Shown piece after piece: positions 1 through 10,760 of a stretch of DNA of 64,000 nt; within the stretch, counting starts at the first letter, position 1; each line of letters opens with the position of its first letter. The stretch is from NCBI RefSeq assembly GCF_008831285.2, contig NC_045141.1, forward strand, positions 9,413,353-9,477,352, given 5' to 3'. The notes beneath the pieces were generated by a model that was not told where the DNA came from, did not search any database, and saw only the letters and a list, made by a program, of their open reading frames with translations. This DNA comes from Nymphaea colorata. Lineage: Eukaryota; Streptophyta; Magnoliopsida; Nymphaeales; Nymphaeaceae. The position numbers and the translations under genes are program-made.

Positions 1-1244
1 AACAATCTACCACAGGTTGAATTAGTGACTGTGATGTAAAGAAGTAGAGGTTTTCCAAAGATTTGGGGTTTCAAAATTGGTGGGCAAAGAAGATATTTCT
101 TGATCTTTTCGAGTAAGGCCTAACATTCATGTCCCCATTCAAATTTGATCAAACTTGATTCATTTCTACAGTAAATGGTTGAAGGGCTCACATCTCATGA
201 CAAAATTAGATATAAACATTCTGATTGACTGAATTCTACCTTGCAGGCTATGTAACTCCTTTAGATTAGTTGGCAGTAACATCTCAATGATCGCCTTTGC
301 TTCGGAGGGATCCATTTCGATTCCTTTTTTGCTGAGCATAAATCCCAAAAGCATGTCAGATTCTATGCCAAACACACACTTTTGTGGATTTAGTCTAAGC
401 TTATATTGTAAGAGTCTATCAAAAACTTGAGAAAGAATGCTGATGTGATTTTCTCTAGTTTTTAATTTAATTAGCAAATCATCCACATACGCATCTATGA
501 TTTGATGCATTTGATTGTGGAACGTAGCCATTTGATATGTTGCCCCAGCATTCTTCAGACCAAATGGCATTACGATATAGCAGAAGGTACCCCATGGTGT
601 TGTAAATGATGTTTTGGCCTGGTCTTGAGTAACCAACTTAATTTTGTTATAGCTAGAATATTCATCCATAAAGGAGAACATAGCGTGGCCTGCAATACTC
701 TCTACTAACAAATCGATTTTTGGAAGTGGATAGTTGTCCTTTGGTGTGGCTTTATTCAAATATCTAAAATCGATGCAGAGTCGAATTTTACCATTTTTCT
801 TTGGGACTACCACGATGTTTGCTAACCATTCAGGAAAGTCAATTGTTCGGATGAATTTGCCTTTAGTAGGTCTTTTAGGCCTTCCTTAACTTGCCATTCT
901 AAATGGGGGTTTAGTTTACTCAACTTTTGTTTGATTGGCTTGCATTGTGGTTTCAATGGCAATCGATGCTCAACTAACTTTGTATCGAGTCTGGGCATGT
1001 CTTCATAAGTCCATGCAAAGGCTTCTTGATGATTTTTTAGGAAGTCTATTAACTTTTCTTTTTCTTCTGCTAAGAGACTTGTTCCAATTTGCAAAAACTT
1101 TAGATTTTCTTTCGTGCCAATGTCAATTTCCTCAATTGGGTCATTAATCAAAGGTGACAATTGATCTTGTTTTTTTATTTGAATGAATTTTGGATATTCT
1201 GCCTTGGTGAGTTTTGGATTTACCTTCTTGAAGGTTTTTGACAT
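1..1244 (-). pseudogene. Ty3/gypsy reverse transcriptase (start of RNase H at left edge)
   Basis: Two minus-strand frames (822-1244 and 166-813), joined by a frameshift near 820-860, together cover the N-terminal RT region. Visible motifs are the pre-RT stretch with 'FAWTYEDMPRLD', then 'VVPKKNGKIRLCIDFRYLN', 'PFGLKNAGATYQ', the catalytic 'YVDDLLIK', 'LNPQKCVFG' and 'LQGRIQSIRMFISNF'. After a stop at 166 the reading continues into the RT/RNase H connection towards base 1, so the gene is cut by the window edge. The YVDD aspartates are intact, but the frame breaks make it a pseudogene. The closest relatives in the window are the truncated copy at 29247 and the relic at 41400-41975. Confidence 0.88.
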
Positions 1245-1955
1245 TTGATCCTAGGTGCCATCTTAAAGATTATGAAAAGGTTAGATGAAATTTAAGACAC
1301 TATGTATGGAAGTAAATTGCAGATGTCATTGCATATTTGAATGTATTACAAAAAAAAGACACCTAGTCTATTGGAGTATAATGACAACAAAATGACAAAA
1401 TGGTGATTAGATGACAAAAAAAAAATAATGGACTCATTGAAGTATTGATTGACTCAAATTGATGGTTAACATTCGCCTATGGTATTGCCCCTGACAAAAG
1501 GCACTGGCTTGAATTCTTTTTCGGCATCTACTTTTTCACGACTTTGACATTCCTAAGCCTGGGCGCCTTGCTATCCTGACAAGGTAATTGGTTCTAAGAT
1601 TCTATTCTCATATTTGCTAAGGCCAGTGAATGGCGCGTAAGCAGGTCCAATCCTTTCTCATTCTGCAGAAATTTATGAACAATGGATGACTTTTGTAATT
1701 TGTTTCAGGCTTAGTATCTTTTTCCAACCACATTTGTTTATTTGGCTTTTGAATAGCCAATTTGCTAAGACATTGAGATAATTCTTCTTTGCATATTCAA
1801 ACACTAGGCACTTCAATTGTATATGTTGGTACCAGAATCATTGGATACACAAGACGATTATGCCTGTCCTTTGCATATATTATTATAGTATTCATGTTGT
1901 GAGTCCATTTGACACACCGATGTAAAGTAGAAGGAACCACATTTGTAGCATGGAT
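1245..1955 (-). other. Degenerate PR-RT spacer of the gypsy element
   Basis: No usable reading frame. By position this is the stretch between the protease and RT domains of the minus-strand gypsy element. It contains short A-rich runs and many stops in all frames. No other feature is seen. Confidence 0.6.
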
Positions 1956-2579
1956 CTATGGTTTGCCGAGCAACAAGTTGAATGAGGGTTCTATATCTAC
2001 CACATGAAATAAAACCCGATGATATGTCTTAGAGATATTTAAATCAAGACATACACAGCCTATGCAAGGTTGTCCCAATCTGTCATATACATTAATGAAA
2101 ATTGATGATGGGGTATAGTCAGCTTGCTTTATGCCTAATGCACAAGTTTTTTGCTGTGGATAAATGTTCAGGCTGGCTCCTCCATCAATAAAAATATTGG
2201 AGACTCTAATACCCTTTGTTTCGACCACTATGTGCAAGGCATCATTAGGCAATGTGCCTCCGTTTGGTAGATCTTTATCATAAAATGTGATTGGATCATT
2301 TTTATAGTCCAAAAACTCATTCATCTTCTCGGTTAGGGCTAAATCTTTCCTCTTGATTTGAGGTAGGGAGTCTAATTCCTTGAAAATAGTTTCCAAAGGT
2401 TCAGGATCCCATATTTGCTTCTTTTGATCAACCTCTATCTGACTGTTTTGCTTGTCTTGTTCTGTTGGTTCATTGATGGATCTCTTATCATGTTGGGAAA
2501 GTAACTCAAAGAAATCCAATGATGTTTTGTCCCTTTTGTTTGCCACCATGGCTTGATAATTTGTTGAAAATATGATCAT
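1956..2579 (-). pseudogene. Ty3/gypsy aspartic protease region
   Basis: A 207-codon open frame. Its C-terminal half carries the retropepsin-like active site in 'NIFIDGGASLNIYP' (D-G-G-A/S form, usual in Tat-type elements) followed by 'HVVDIEPSFNLLLGKP', the second conserved block of plant gypsy proteases. The N-terminal half is charged and is probably the gag-protease linker. The catalytic aspartate is present and the frame is open, but gag and RT on both sides are broken, so processing of a polyprotein is not expected. Confidence 0.85.
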
Positions 2580-2974
2580 TACAGTGGTTTCTTTCCCATG
2601 TTTAGGAAAAGAGTTTTTGAGGATGTTCGGTTGTTCACTGGCTTGATTATTTCTTTGTCAACTGTGTGCTATACAATATTTTTGAGCACAAGACAATCGT
2701 CTATATCCTGTCCTGGGGCACGATGAAATTTGCAAAATTGTTCTTTGTTCTTCCCAATGGGGTGAATTTTCTATTATATCCTCATCCAGGATGTTTGTTC
2801 TTAGTGCCACTGCTACTGCTGTTGGCTTTGTTCACTACTCCTTTATTCCTGAAGTAGTTTGCCCTTTCTTTTTTTGAAGGCGGTGCCATTGGCTGTGATA
2901 TTGGTTAGAGCATTCTAACTATTGCTTATTTTCTTTATATCTTCCTTGAACTTTACCGGGATGACAACATCAAA
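2580..2974 (-). pseudogene. C-terminal gag remnant of the gypsy element
   Basis: Read on the minus strand with stops, this stretch shows a run resembling the end of Tat/Ogre-type gag ('FTPLGRTKNNFANF', then a decayed zinc-knuckle-like segment ending in a Leu-Lys-Asn block). It continues the gag at 12584-13141; the two were one gene before the copia element at 2980-12578 inserted. The knuckle cysteines and histidine are only partly kept. Confidence 0.55.
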
Positions 2975-2979
2975 GGCTC
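2975..2979. repeat. 5-bp target-site duplication of outer copia (partner 12579-12583)
   Basis: GGCTC lies directly before the LTR-initial TGTTGAAACG and again directly after the LTR-final TTTCTACA. The match is 5/5, which defines the outer copia ends to the base. Confidence 0.93.
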
Positions 2980-3236
2980 TGTTGAAACGTGTTAGATGGT
3001 TCTCGAGACCGGGCCTGGATCCATACCTGATCCATCGTGTAGCCCTTGTTGGGCCTTACTTAAGGATTGTAACCCTAATATTGAGTGAGTTAATGAAATC
3101 TTAAGAGAGAGATAGAGTCTGGTTGCTAGTGGGCACCAGTTCCTCCTCATCAGTGGTTTTTTCCCTCTTGTTGAGGGTTTTTTCACGTTACATCGTGTTC
3201 ATCGTATTCTTTTTTCCTATATTTCGTGCTTCTACA
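2980..3236 (+). repeat. 5' LTR of outer copia
   Basis: Begins TGTTGAAACG, ends TTTCGTGCTTCTACA (TG...CA ends) and matches 12324-12578 closely over its whole length. The primer site follows with no spacer. Confidence 0.95.
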
Positions 3237-3249
3237 TGGTATCAGAGCC
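3237..3249 (+). other. Primer-binding site, initiator-Met-tRNA type (outer copia)
   Basis: TGGTATCAGAGCC directly follows the 5' LTR. This is the usual plant Ty1/copia primer site, complementary to the 3' end of initiator methionine tRNA. Confidence 0.92.
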
Positions 3250-3744
3250 GACGAGTTTTGGAAATTTTTTGGGGTTGTGATTCAACCCTAATCTCTCTAT
3301 CACTCACTGCAGCCGCCGCCGCTGCCAGCCGCCACTACCCGGCTGCATTGCTTGAGACCCTCTGCATCGCCCGTGTCTGCCGCTGCCCTCTACTCCGCCA
3401 CCTAATATGTTGCCTTATGCTGCCGTTTCTACCCCATGGTGTCGCATCCTACATTCTGCCTGACCGACATCGCCACTTCCACTGCTGCTGTTTGCAGTTG
3501 CTGGACTGCTTTGGCGACACTCGCAGAAGCTCCTTGCCGCTGACCGTTGTTCTGCTACCTTCATCTGTCGTCGGTACTTCTTCCTACCGCCAGCGTCCTA
3601 TACTGTCGTCGGTGCCCTTGCTGCCGCTGCCGTCGGTACTTCTTTCCCCTTGCTGCCACCAATGCTCTTGCTATCACTCAGGCTCCTTGTTTGGTGCTCC
3701 TTCTATTGTTGTCCTTGTTCTCTTTGCAGGGCCGGTCTGTAGTC

Positions 3745-4537
3745 ATGGCAGTGTCTTTCTCGTCGACCGTCAACACTGATCAAACTGAAATCGGGGCTTA
3801 TAGAACTGAGAATGTTCTCGTTCAGGTCACTACTACTCGCTTTACCAACGTGAACTACCTCTCGTGGTCGGCCGCTATGACTATGGGGATTGCTGGCCAC
3901 GGTCGAATTGCCTATATCAATGGAAGAAAACCTGAACCGACGGAGACAAGTGGTGTGTGGGACACATGGTTTCTTGAGGATAATCAAGTAAAAACTTAGA
4001 TTGTCAACTCTGTTTCCGCTGATATTTAACCCCTTATTCTTCGGAAGAAAACTGCTAGAGACATGTGGGTGATTTTGGAGAAAATGTATGGCTAGAAGAA
4101 AAAGGCTATCCGGACTTACCAACTAATGAAGGATGTCTATGAGCTTCGGCAAGGGAACTTATCTATAGCAGATTACTATGGGGCTTTGAAAGCCAAGTGG
4201 GAGGATCTTGACTATTATTGTGATGTTACTTGGCACTGTCCAAGATCAGGCACTTTATGTAGCTAAAGAGAGGGAAAATAGGGTGTTCCTCTTTTTAGTT
4301 GGTTTGAATGATGAGTTTGAAGGTGTTAGAAGCAAGATTCTGAATTTAGGAGAAGTGTCAAGTATTGAAGATGTGTATTCTCATGTTGAAACTGGGGGAA
4401 AGAGGGATCTCATGTCATATAATGAGAGATTTGCTCTTGTTAGTCGTGGTCCTGGAGGCACTACTAGATCTCTTCGTAGATGTACTCACTGCAAGAAGAC
4501 TGATCATACTATGGATTTCTGTTGGGATCTTCATTGA
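3745..4537 (+). pseudogene. Copia gag (outer element)
   Basis: Starts at ATG 3745 after about 500 bp of leader. The N-terminal half ('RTENVLVQVTTTRF..NYLSWSAAMTM') is the copia-type gag N-terminus, followed by a UBN2-like capsid segment ('ARDMWVILEKMYG', 'YELRQGNLSIADYYGALK'). A zinc knuckle of form C-X2-C-X4-H-X4-C lies at 4481-4522 ('CTHCKKTDHTMDFC') and should bind the element RNA. Breaks are a stop at 3997-3999 where a conserved Trp is expected, further stops near 4027 and 4093, a frameshift before 4208, and a TGA at 4535. Gag, protease and later pol would normally be one polyprotein. Confidence 0.88.
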
Positions 4538-5090
4538 GAGAAAAAGGGTAACAAAGGGAGGTCTTCTAATGGGAAGCCGACTGTGTCTGAGGAAACAAAA
4601 TCTAGTGGAGGAAAGGTCTCCATTTCTGCTGAACAGCTTTGTGAACTGAGGGCTTATCTGGGTCGGATCGATGTCAATCAGGTCGAGGCATCAGATGAGA
4701 CAAAGGTTAATCAAGCTCTTGCCATTGTAGGGGATAAAGGTAACTCTTGTGTAGGAGAATGGATTGTGGACAGTGGTGCTACTCACCACATGACGGGTAA
4801 CCCTAAATTGTTTCATGAGTATAAGTTGTCTTCTGAAAGGGAACAAGTATCTCTCGTAGATGGTTCCTCTACCTCTGTGGCAGGAGAAGGGAGCCTGTCC
4901 TTATTGGACAAGTTTCATGTGCGAGGAGCATTACATGTCCCTCAACTTCCCTTAAATCTGTTGTCAATTAGTAAACTTACTAAAGAGCTGAATTGTGAAC
5001 TTATTTTTTCTGCAAATGGTTGTGTTTTGTAGGACTTGGCGACATGGAAGAGGATTGGGATTGGTTTGACGTCTGATGGCTTATATCGTC
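4538..5090 (+). pseudogene. Copia protease and start of GAG-pre-integrase (outer element)
   Basis: Same frame as the zinc knuckle, after the TGA at 4535. The active site is 'EWIVDSGATHHMTG' (D-S-G-A), followed by the copia 'GALHVPQLPLNLLSISKL' block. A TAG at 5030-5032 interrupts the frame where Gln (CAG) would fit. The reading then continues 'DLATWKRIGIGLTSDGLYRL' to the insertion point of the inner element at 5091. The remaining GAG-pre-integrase codons resume at 9735 ('RLGHLHFGILKQLLPD'). Confidence 0.88.
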
Positions 5091-5335
5091 TGTTGAAATT
5101 AGAAAGTTTATATTTAAGTGTGGTAGTTTTCTGATTATTTAAAAGTTAAGAGTCTTCTTTAGTCATTTATATCTTTCTGTGTCTCTCTTGTGTAAAGACT
5201 CTAGTCGACCCCTATTCTCTCTTTAAGTAAGAGATTAGGGTTAGCAATGAAGGAATGATAGTTTATTCTCTCTCTCTCTCTCTCTCTCCCTCTTGTGCTC
5301 TTGTGTTCCCTCTCTTTTCTCCATCTTTCACAATA
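5091..5335 (+). repeat. 5' LTR of inner copia
   Basis: Starts TGTTGAAATT and carries a CT microsatellite near its end. It ends CAATA where the 3' LTR has CAACA, so the terminal CA has mutated to TA; the primer site at 5336 fixes the boundary. Confidence 0.92.
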
Positions 5336-5348
5336 TGGTATCAGAGCC
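5336..5348 (+). other. Primer-binding site, initiator-Met-tRNA type (inner copia)
   Basis: TGGTATCAGAGCC directly after the 5' LTR, identical to the site of the outer element at 3237-3249. Confidence 0.92.
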
Positions 5349-6154
5349 GGTTATCTCCATCCTTCTCCGGTGACGGTTGACGTGATTTTCCGGCGACCTC
5401 TTCTCCTATTCTATCTCTTCCTATTTCTTTCATTTTATTTCTCTACCCTTCCTTTCTCTCTTCTTTCTGCTGATCAAGAAATAGTGGACAGCGTGGAAGG
5501 GGAACCTAATCACACGTGAGAGGTATGTGTGATTAGGTCCCTAACATGGATGTAGTGCAGCATAAGCAACTATGTGGAAGTTGCGGCTGGGAGTTGCTGT
5601 GGAACAGTTTTTTTTTTTGATCTGGTACGTGACTGCAAAGGGTTGTATCAGATTTTTTTTTTGGTTGCTGCTGTTGAAGAAGAAGTTTAGGCCAGATCAC
5701 ATTGGACGTTGCTGTGTGGGAGACGACAAGATCAGTTTTGAAATGTAGATCATATCAGATCTGATAAAAGAAAAAAAAAATATCAATTTCTGGACATCGA
5801 TACATTGAAGCTGTGGACATCAACAGAAATTTATATGCACAGCGGTGAGGGAGTCTACATTGGTTAATGTTTTAAGGACGTTTCTCTGTCAAGACTGTCG
5901 GCTATAACATGAACATTTGGGGACCTACACAATCTATTGTGGCATGTGGCAGTGGTGCTGCGCGTGATATTGTTGATTTCTACTTTGCTGATCAGCCCCT
6001 TGACGTGCGACAGTGGCGCTGCGATTGCAAGTGATAGTGTTGAATTCTGTGTTGTTGATCAGCCCCTTACATGACTGATTAATTATAAGTTGGCCGTTCT
6101 TTTGTGTGTTCAAACTGCTACAAAATTGTTTTGGTGCTCCCTTCTGTGTTTATT
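5349..6154 (+). other. Long non-coding leader of inner copia
   Basis: About 800 bp between primer site and first coding ATG with no open frame recognisable as gag. It holds a diverged direct repeat of about 60 bp (near 5950-6000 and 6011-6070) in which both copies contain CAGTGG.GCTGCG and end GTTGATCAGCCCCTT or a close variant. The extra length suggests that the leader replaced or absorbed part of the lost gag. Confidence 0.6.
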
Positions 6155-7894
6155 ATGGCTGAGATTATCAAACCAGATGGTGGGAATGATTATAAAGGAA
6201 CTGGGAATCCTCCCTTTTTTGGATTTACAGTCACAGTTAGCATTGACAGATCTGAGTATGAGCAGTTTTTGGCACACAAAGCCTAAGAAGCTTCAACTTC
6301 CACTACTTTGATTGTTCGAGCTCTCTCTACGGGTACATCCACGCTTGATTCAAGTATCTCTTGGATTATTGACTCAGGAGTATCGAGACATTTCTGCAGT
6401 AGACCTGGTTTGTTCACTATGTTGCATAGATTCTCTCAACCACGTCATGTTAAAATTGCAGATGGCAGAATGTCACCTATATTGGGTTATGGAGATGTGA
6501 AACTTTCTCAGTCTATGACCATTCCACATGTCTTATACGCTCCTGAGTTTCCCTCCAATTTGCTCTCTGTTAAACAGTTGACTACTGATTTACACTATCG
6601 CATTGACCCTGGTGCATGCTCATTTCAAGACTTACAAACTGGGAAGACTATTGGTGGTGGCTATCAAAAAGGGGGCGTCTACATCCTATCATTCCCTGTG
6701 GGACTTGCTGCTACCTCTTCTACATCAGATTCTACACCCTTTCAGTGGCATCTCAGGCTCAGTCATCCTTCGGGGTCCAAGCTCCGTTCCATCCTACCTC
6801 ACCTTTCAGTCGTAGAGTCATTTCAGTGTGAGGCCCGTCAACTTGGCGAGCATACTCGTAGTAGTTTTCATTCGAGTCTTAGTCCATCAAGTCAAGGGTT
6901 GTTTGATCTTTTTCATGTTGATATGTGGGGTCCTAGCAGGGTTGCTAGCCGATCTAAGTTTAGGTATTTTCTGGTTGTTGTTGATAATTACTCTCGAGTT
7001 AGTTGGGTATTTCTTTTGAAAGAAAGGTCTGAAGTAGTACCTATTCTTAAAAACTTGATTATTGAAATAGGAACTCAGTTTGTTTCTCTCGTTAAGTGTA
7101 TTCGCACTGATAATGCTCTTGAGTTCAAATCATCTACCTTAATGACCTTTTATGCTGAAAATGGTATCTCTCCCCAATTTACATGTCCTCACACCTCACA
7201 ACAGAATGGAGTTGCCGAACGAAAACATAGGCAACTTCTAACTGTTGCTCGTACCCTAATACTTCATAATCATGTACCTACATACTTATGGGGTGATGTC
7301 ATACTCATGGCTTGTTACCTGACAAATCGTTTACCATCATCCTCCATTGACAACAAAGTACCGATTAAACTTGTTTATCCCAATCGAAGCTTATTTCCTG
7401 TTGCACCAAAAGTATTTGGTTGTACTTGTTTTGTTCACATCCTTGGGCCTAAACGTGATAAACTTGCTGCTCAAGCCATTAAATGTGTGTTCATTGGCTA
7501 TCCTCGAAACCAAAAAGGGTACAAATGCTTTGATCCGGTAACTCACAAAGAGTATATTAGTGCGGATGTCACTTTCTTTGAGTATCAGTCCTACTTTAAT
7601 CCTACTTCTGTGTCATCTGAGATGCCATGTCCTATTCCTCTACCTATCCCTCCAGTCCCGTTGCAGTCTTTTCCCTCTCCTACTCCGACTATGAATAGAT
7701 TCCAGGACCCTCCATTGGTATACACGCATCGGCAGGATCCCTCTCATGGTCGACCATCAGAATCTTCTCAGGATGTGAGCTCCATTGAAGTAAGTATACT
7801 TGACATTGATCCTTCTCAGGACTTGCTTATAGCCTTGCACAAAGGCAAAGAGATAGTGTACTATGCATCCTATCTCACAATTTGTTTCCACTGA
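6155..7894 (+). pseudogene. Copia polyprotein N-terminal part: gag stub, protease, integrase (inner element)
   Basis: From ATG 6155 there are only about 44 codons ('MAEIIKPDGG' to 'EYEQFLAHKA') before a TAA at 6284-6286. The same frame then runs open to 7894. The protease site is 'WIIDSGVSRHF'. GAG-pre-integrase shows 'FQWHLRLSHPSG'. The integrase core has 'FDLFHVDMWGPS' (D), 'CIRTDNALEF' (D) and 'SQQNGVAERKHRQLL' (E), a complete D-D-E set, then the copia C-terminal 'VFGCTCFVHI' and 'CVFIGYPRNQKGYKCFDP'. No capsid domain or C-X2-C-X4-H-X4-C knuckle is present. The frame is lost near 7855; RT continues in the +1 frame. Confidence 0.9.
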
Positions 7895-9482
7895 CCACCT
7901 TGATGACAACTTACAGCAGTTTCTTCATGCTATGATAGTCCCTACTGTACTGACTAGTCATCAACAAGCACTACTAGACTGTAAATGGCGAAAAGCCATG
8001 CAAGATGAGATGGATGCTCTCTTACAGCGTGGTACCTGGGAATTGGTTGATCCTCCTTCAAATTGTGATATTGTTGACTCTAAATGGGTCTTTACAGTCA
8101 AGTACCATTCAGATGGGTTTGTAGAGAGATATAAGGCTCGATTAGTGGCTAAGGGTTATACTCAGACATATGGAGTTGACTTCTTTGAGACTTTCTCTCT
8201 TGTGGCCAGGTTGAGAACTATTCGGCTCATTATCTCTGTTGCGGTACACTCTAATTGGCCTATGTATCAGCTTGACGTAAAGAATACCTTTCTCTATGGT
8301 GATCTTGAAGAGATTGTATATATGCAGCAGCCCTCAGGGTTCGAGCGACAGAAGGAGTGTAGAAAAGTGTGTCATCTCAAGAAGGCAATTTATGAACTTA
8401 AACAAAGTCCTAGGGCGTGGTTTCACAAATTATCTGAGGTCATTTCACAGTGTGTATTTGAAAGATCTCCTTTGGACCATTCTCTATTCATCAAGAAGAG
8501 CTCCAAAGGTATAGTGGTTATGGTAGTTTATGTTGATGACATTATCCTGACAGGTGATTGTGATAAAGAAATTTCAGTCACAAAGACTTTCCTTTAGAAA
8601 CACTTTGTCACGAAAGATCTTGGTCACTTGCGATATTTTCTTGGGATTGAGGTTGCTCATAACAAAGAAGGTGTAGTGTTGTCTCAGAGGAAATATGTAC
8701 TTGACCTACTGCAGGATATAGGGATGTTAGGAGCCAAGCCGGTTAATCTTCCCATGAATCCACGTCTTCATCTTCATGATGATCAATCGGAGCTAGTGGA
8801 TTCACGATCTTACAGGTCACTTATTGGCAAGCTTCTATATGTCACTGTGACTAGACCAGACATTAGCTTTGTTGTTGGAAAACTAAGTCAGTTTATGGAA
8901 AAACCTAGAAAAGTCCATTGGGATGCTGCATTGATGGTTTTGAAATATCTAAAGTCATCTCCAGACAGGGGCCTCTTTTTCAAGAAAGGGGAATCTCTAG
9001 AAATTGTTGCTTACAGTGATACTGATTATGCAGGGTCTGTTGATGACATAAAATCCACCACAGGCTTCTGTATCTTTGTTGGGGGCAACCTAATATCATG
9101 GAGAAGCACGAAACAAAATGTAGTTTTGAGATCAAGTGCAACATCTGAATATAAAGCAATTGCTCAAACGGCTACTGAGATGACTTGAGTTAAGTTTATG
9201 CTAACAAATATGAGTATTCAAGTTCCTCTTCCTATGAAAATGTACTGTGATAACAAGGCTCCCATTTACATTGTAAATAATCCAGTATTTCATGAGAGAA
9301 CAAAGCACATAGAGGTCGATTGTCATTATATTTGGGATCTTATACAAGGAGGTGTTGTGTCTATAGTTCATGTAGCTTCTGAAGATCAGGCGGCAGATAT
9401 GTTTACTAAGGCTCTTCCCATTGGTGATTTCTCTAGATGTTGTAACAAGCTGAGCATGATTGATATCTATGCTCCAGCTTGA
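7863..9482 (+). pseudogene. Copia reverse transcriptase and RNase H (inner element)
   Basis: One frame from about 7863 to 9482 with two in-frame stops: TAG at 8595-8597 (Gln expected) and TGA at 9186-9188 (Trp expected). RT motifs in order: 'WRKAMQDEMDAL', 'KWVFTVKYHSDG', 'RLVAKGYTQTYGVDFFETF', 'YQLDVKNTFLYGDLEE', 'LKQSPRAWF', the catalytic 'VVYVDDIILTGD' and 'YFLGIEVAH'. RNase H motifs: 'VAYSDTDYAGS' (D), 'ATSEYKAI' (E), 'YCDNKAPI' (D), 'RTKHIEVDCHYI' and 'ADMFTKALP'. It ends just before the polypurine tract. This is the best-preserved pol in the window. Confidence 0.92.
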
Positions 9483-9489
9483 GGGGGAG
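9479..9489 (+). other. Polypurine tract of inner copia
   Basis: CTTGAGGGGGAG directly before the 3' LTR; it would prime plus-strand DNA synthesis. The outer element has the same motif at 12312-12323. Confidence 0.85.
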
Positions 9490-9734
9490 TGTTGAAATTA
9501 GAAAGTTTATATTTAAGCGTGGTAGTTTTCTGATTATTTAAAAGTTAAGAGTCTTCTTTAGTCATTTATATCTTTATGTGTCTCTCTTGTGTAAAGACTC
9601 TAGCTGACCCCTATTCTCTCTTTAAGTAAGAGATTAGGGTTAGCAATGAAGAAATGATAGTCTATTCTCACTCTCTCTCTCTCTCTCCCTCTCGTGCTCT
9701 TGTGTTCCCTCTCTTTTCTCTATCTTTCACAACA
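9490..9734 (+). repeat. 3' LTR of inner copia
   Basis: 245 bp, TGTTGAAATT to CACAACA, matching 5091-5335. The flank at 9735-9739 (TTGTC) is the partner of TCGTC at 5086-5090. Confidence 0.93.
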
Positions 9735-10760
9735 TTGTCTTCCCATACGCGTGGCCACGGCTCTTATGATAGCGATCAGCAAGACAAAAGCGAAGAGAAG
9801 ATTGTCTTTAGTCCTTCTTGTATTGGCATGAACGCCTTGGGCATTTACATTTTGGCATTTTGAAACAGTTGCTTCCCGATTTGTGTTCCACTCTGAACTT
9901 GTCTTGATTTCTTGTGATGTATGTTAATTTGCCGAACATGTGAGGGTTTCGTACCCTATTTCTACTAGTTGTGTTAATGAAGCTTTTTGCTTGGTTGCTC
10001 GGATGTGTGGGGGCTTTCGGGAATTCATACCCGTCAAGGGTTTCAATATTTTATAACTTTTATTGATGACTTCTCTCGGACCACCTTTGTGAACTTGTTA
10101 AAAGATCGCAGCGAGGTACCTCATATCAAGAGACTTTCATTCTACTTGTGCAAACTCAATATGGTGAAACTGTTAAAACCTTCCGATCGGATAATGCCTG
10201 TGAGTATATGTGTCAGTCAGTTGAGGATTTCCTTCGAAAAAAGGGGGATTGTTCATGCGATGTCCTGTAGTTATACTCCCCCACAAAACGGGGTGGCTGA
10301 GAGGAAGAATCGCCATCTCCTTAATGTCACCAGAGCCTTTTTGTTTCAGAGGAATCTTTCCAAACACTATTGGGGTGATGCAGTTCTTACTGGTGCGTAT
10401 CTCATCAACCGCATGCCCAGTGGTGTGCTGAATGGTCAAACTTCCCATTCTTTACTTCTAAGAAGTCATCAACCTTTTCTCCTTCCCTCTCGTGTTTTTT
10501 GTTGTGTGTGTTTTATTCATGATCACAGTCCCAATGTTAAGAAACTTGATACCAGGGGGAGAAGTATGTGGTTAGGGAAGAGTATTCTCAGAGTTAGGAG
10601 ATTCAATTTACAGATTTTTTGGATTACAAGAAAGAAGAATCTCTCACAATTGTTGATGTGCCTGAGAAGGAGGAAGGGTGTGACACCAGAACTGAAAAGG
10701 AAGGTCATCGTTTGTTTGGACAGGTCTACTCTAGACGAGGTGCTCGGACAAAGGAGGTAA
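9735..10760 (+). pseudogene. Copia GAG-pre-integrase end and integrase (outer element)
   Basis: The outer element resumes here. First come the GAG-pre-integrase residues ('RLGHLHFGILKQLLPD' near 9837), then the integrase core with 'FITFIDDFSRTTFV' (D) and, in a different frame near 10180-10210, 'TVKTFRSDNACEY' (D). The first frame returns with 'YTPPQNGVAERKNRHLL' (E) and 'YWGDAVLTGAYLINRMPS'. Two compensating frameshifts lie between about 10130 and 10245. The D-D-E residues are all there but not in one frame, so no functional integrase is expected. Confidence 0.88.

Larger units (their letters stand above)
5091..9734 (+). mobile_element. Inner Ty1/copia retrotransposon (gag-deleted)
   Basis: A 4.64-kb plus-strand copia element inserted in the outer copia, in the same orientation. 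LTRs are 5091-5335 and 9490-9734 (both 245 bp, about ten differences by eye), the primer site 5336-5348 and the polypurine tract 9479-9489. Target duplication is TCGTC (5086-5090) and TTGTC (9735-9739), 4/5 matched. Pol is close to complete (PR, GAG-pre-integrase, INT, RT, RNase H) with one frameshift and three in-frame stops, but almost the whole gag including the zinc knuckle is absent. It belongs to a different copia family from its host: LTR and protein sequences do not match. Confidence 0.95.

Noticed and set aside
3123-3779. 218-codon plus-strand ORF spanning the copia LTR and leader
   Set aside because: It starts inside the LTR and reads a Cys/Leu-rich leader; the real gag begins at ATG 3745 in another frame.
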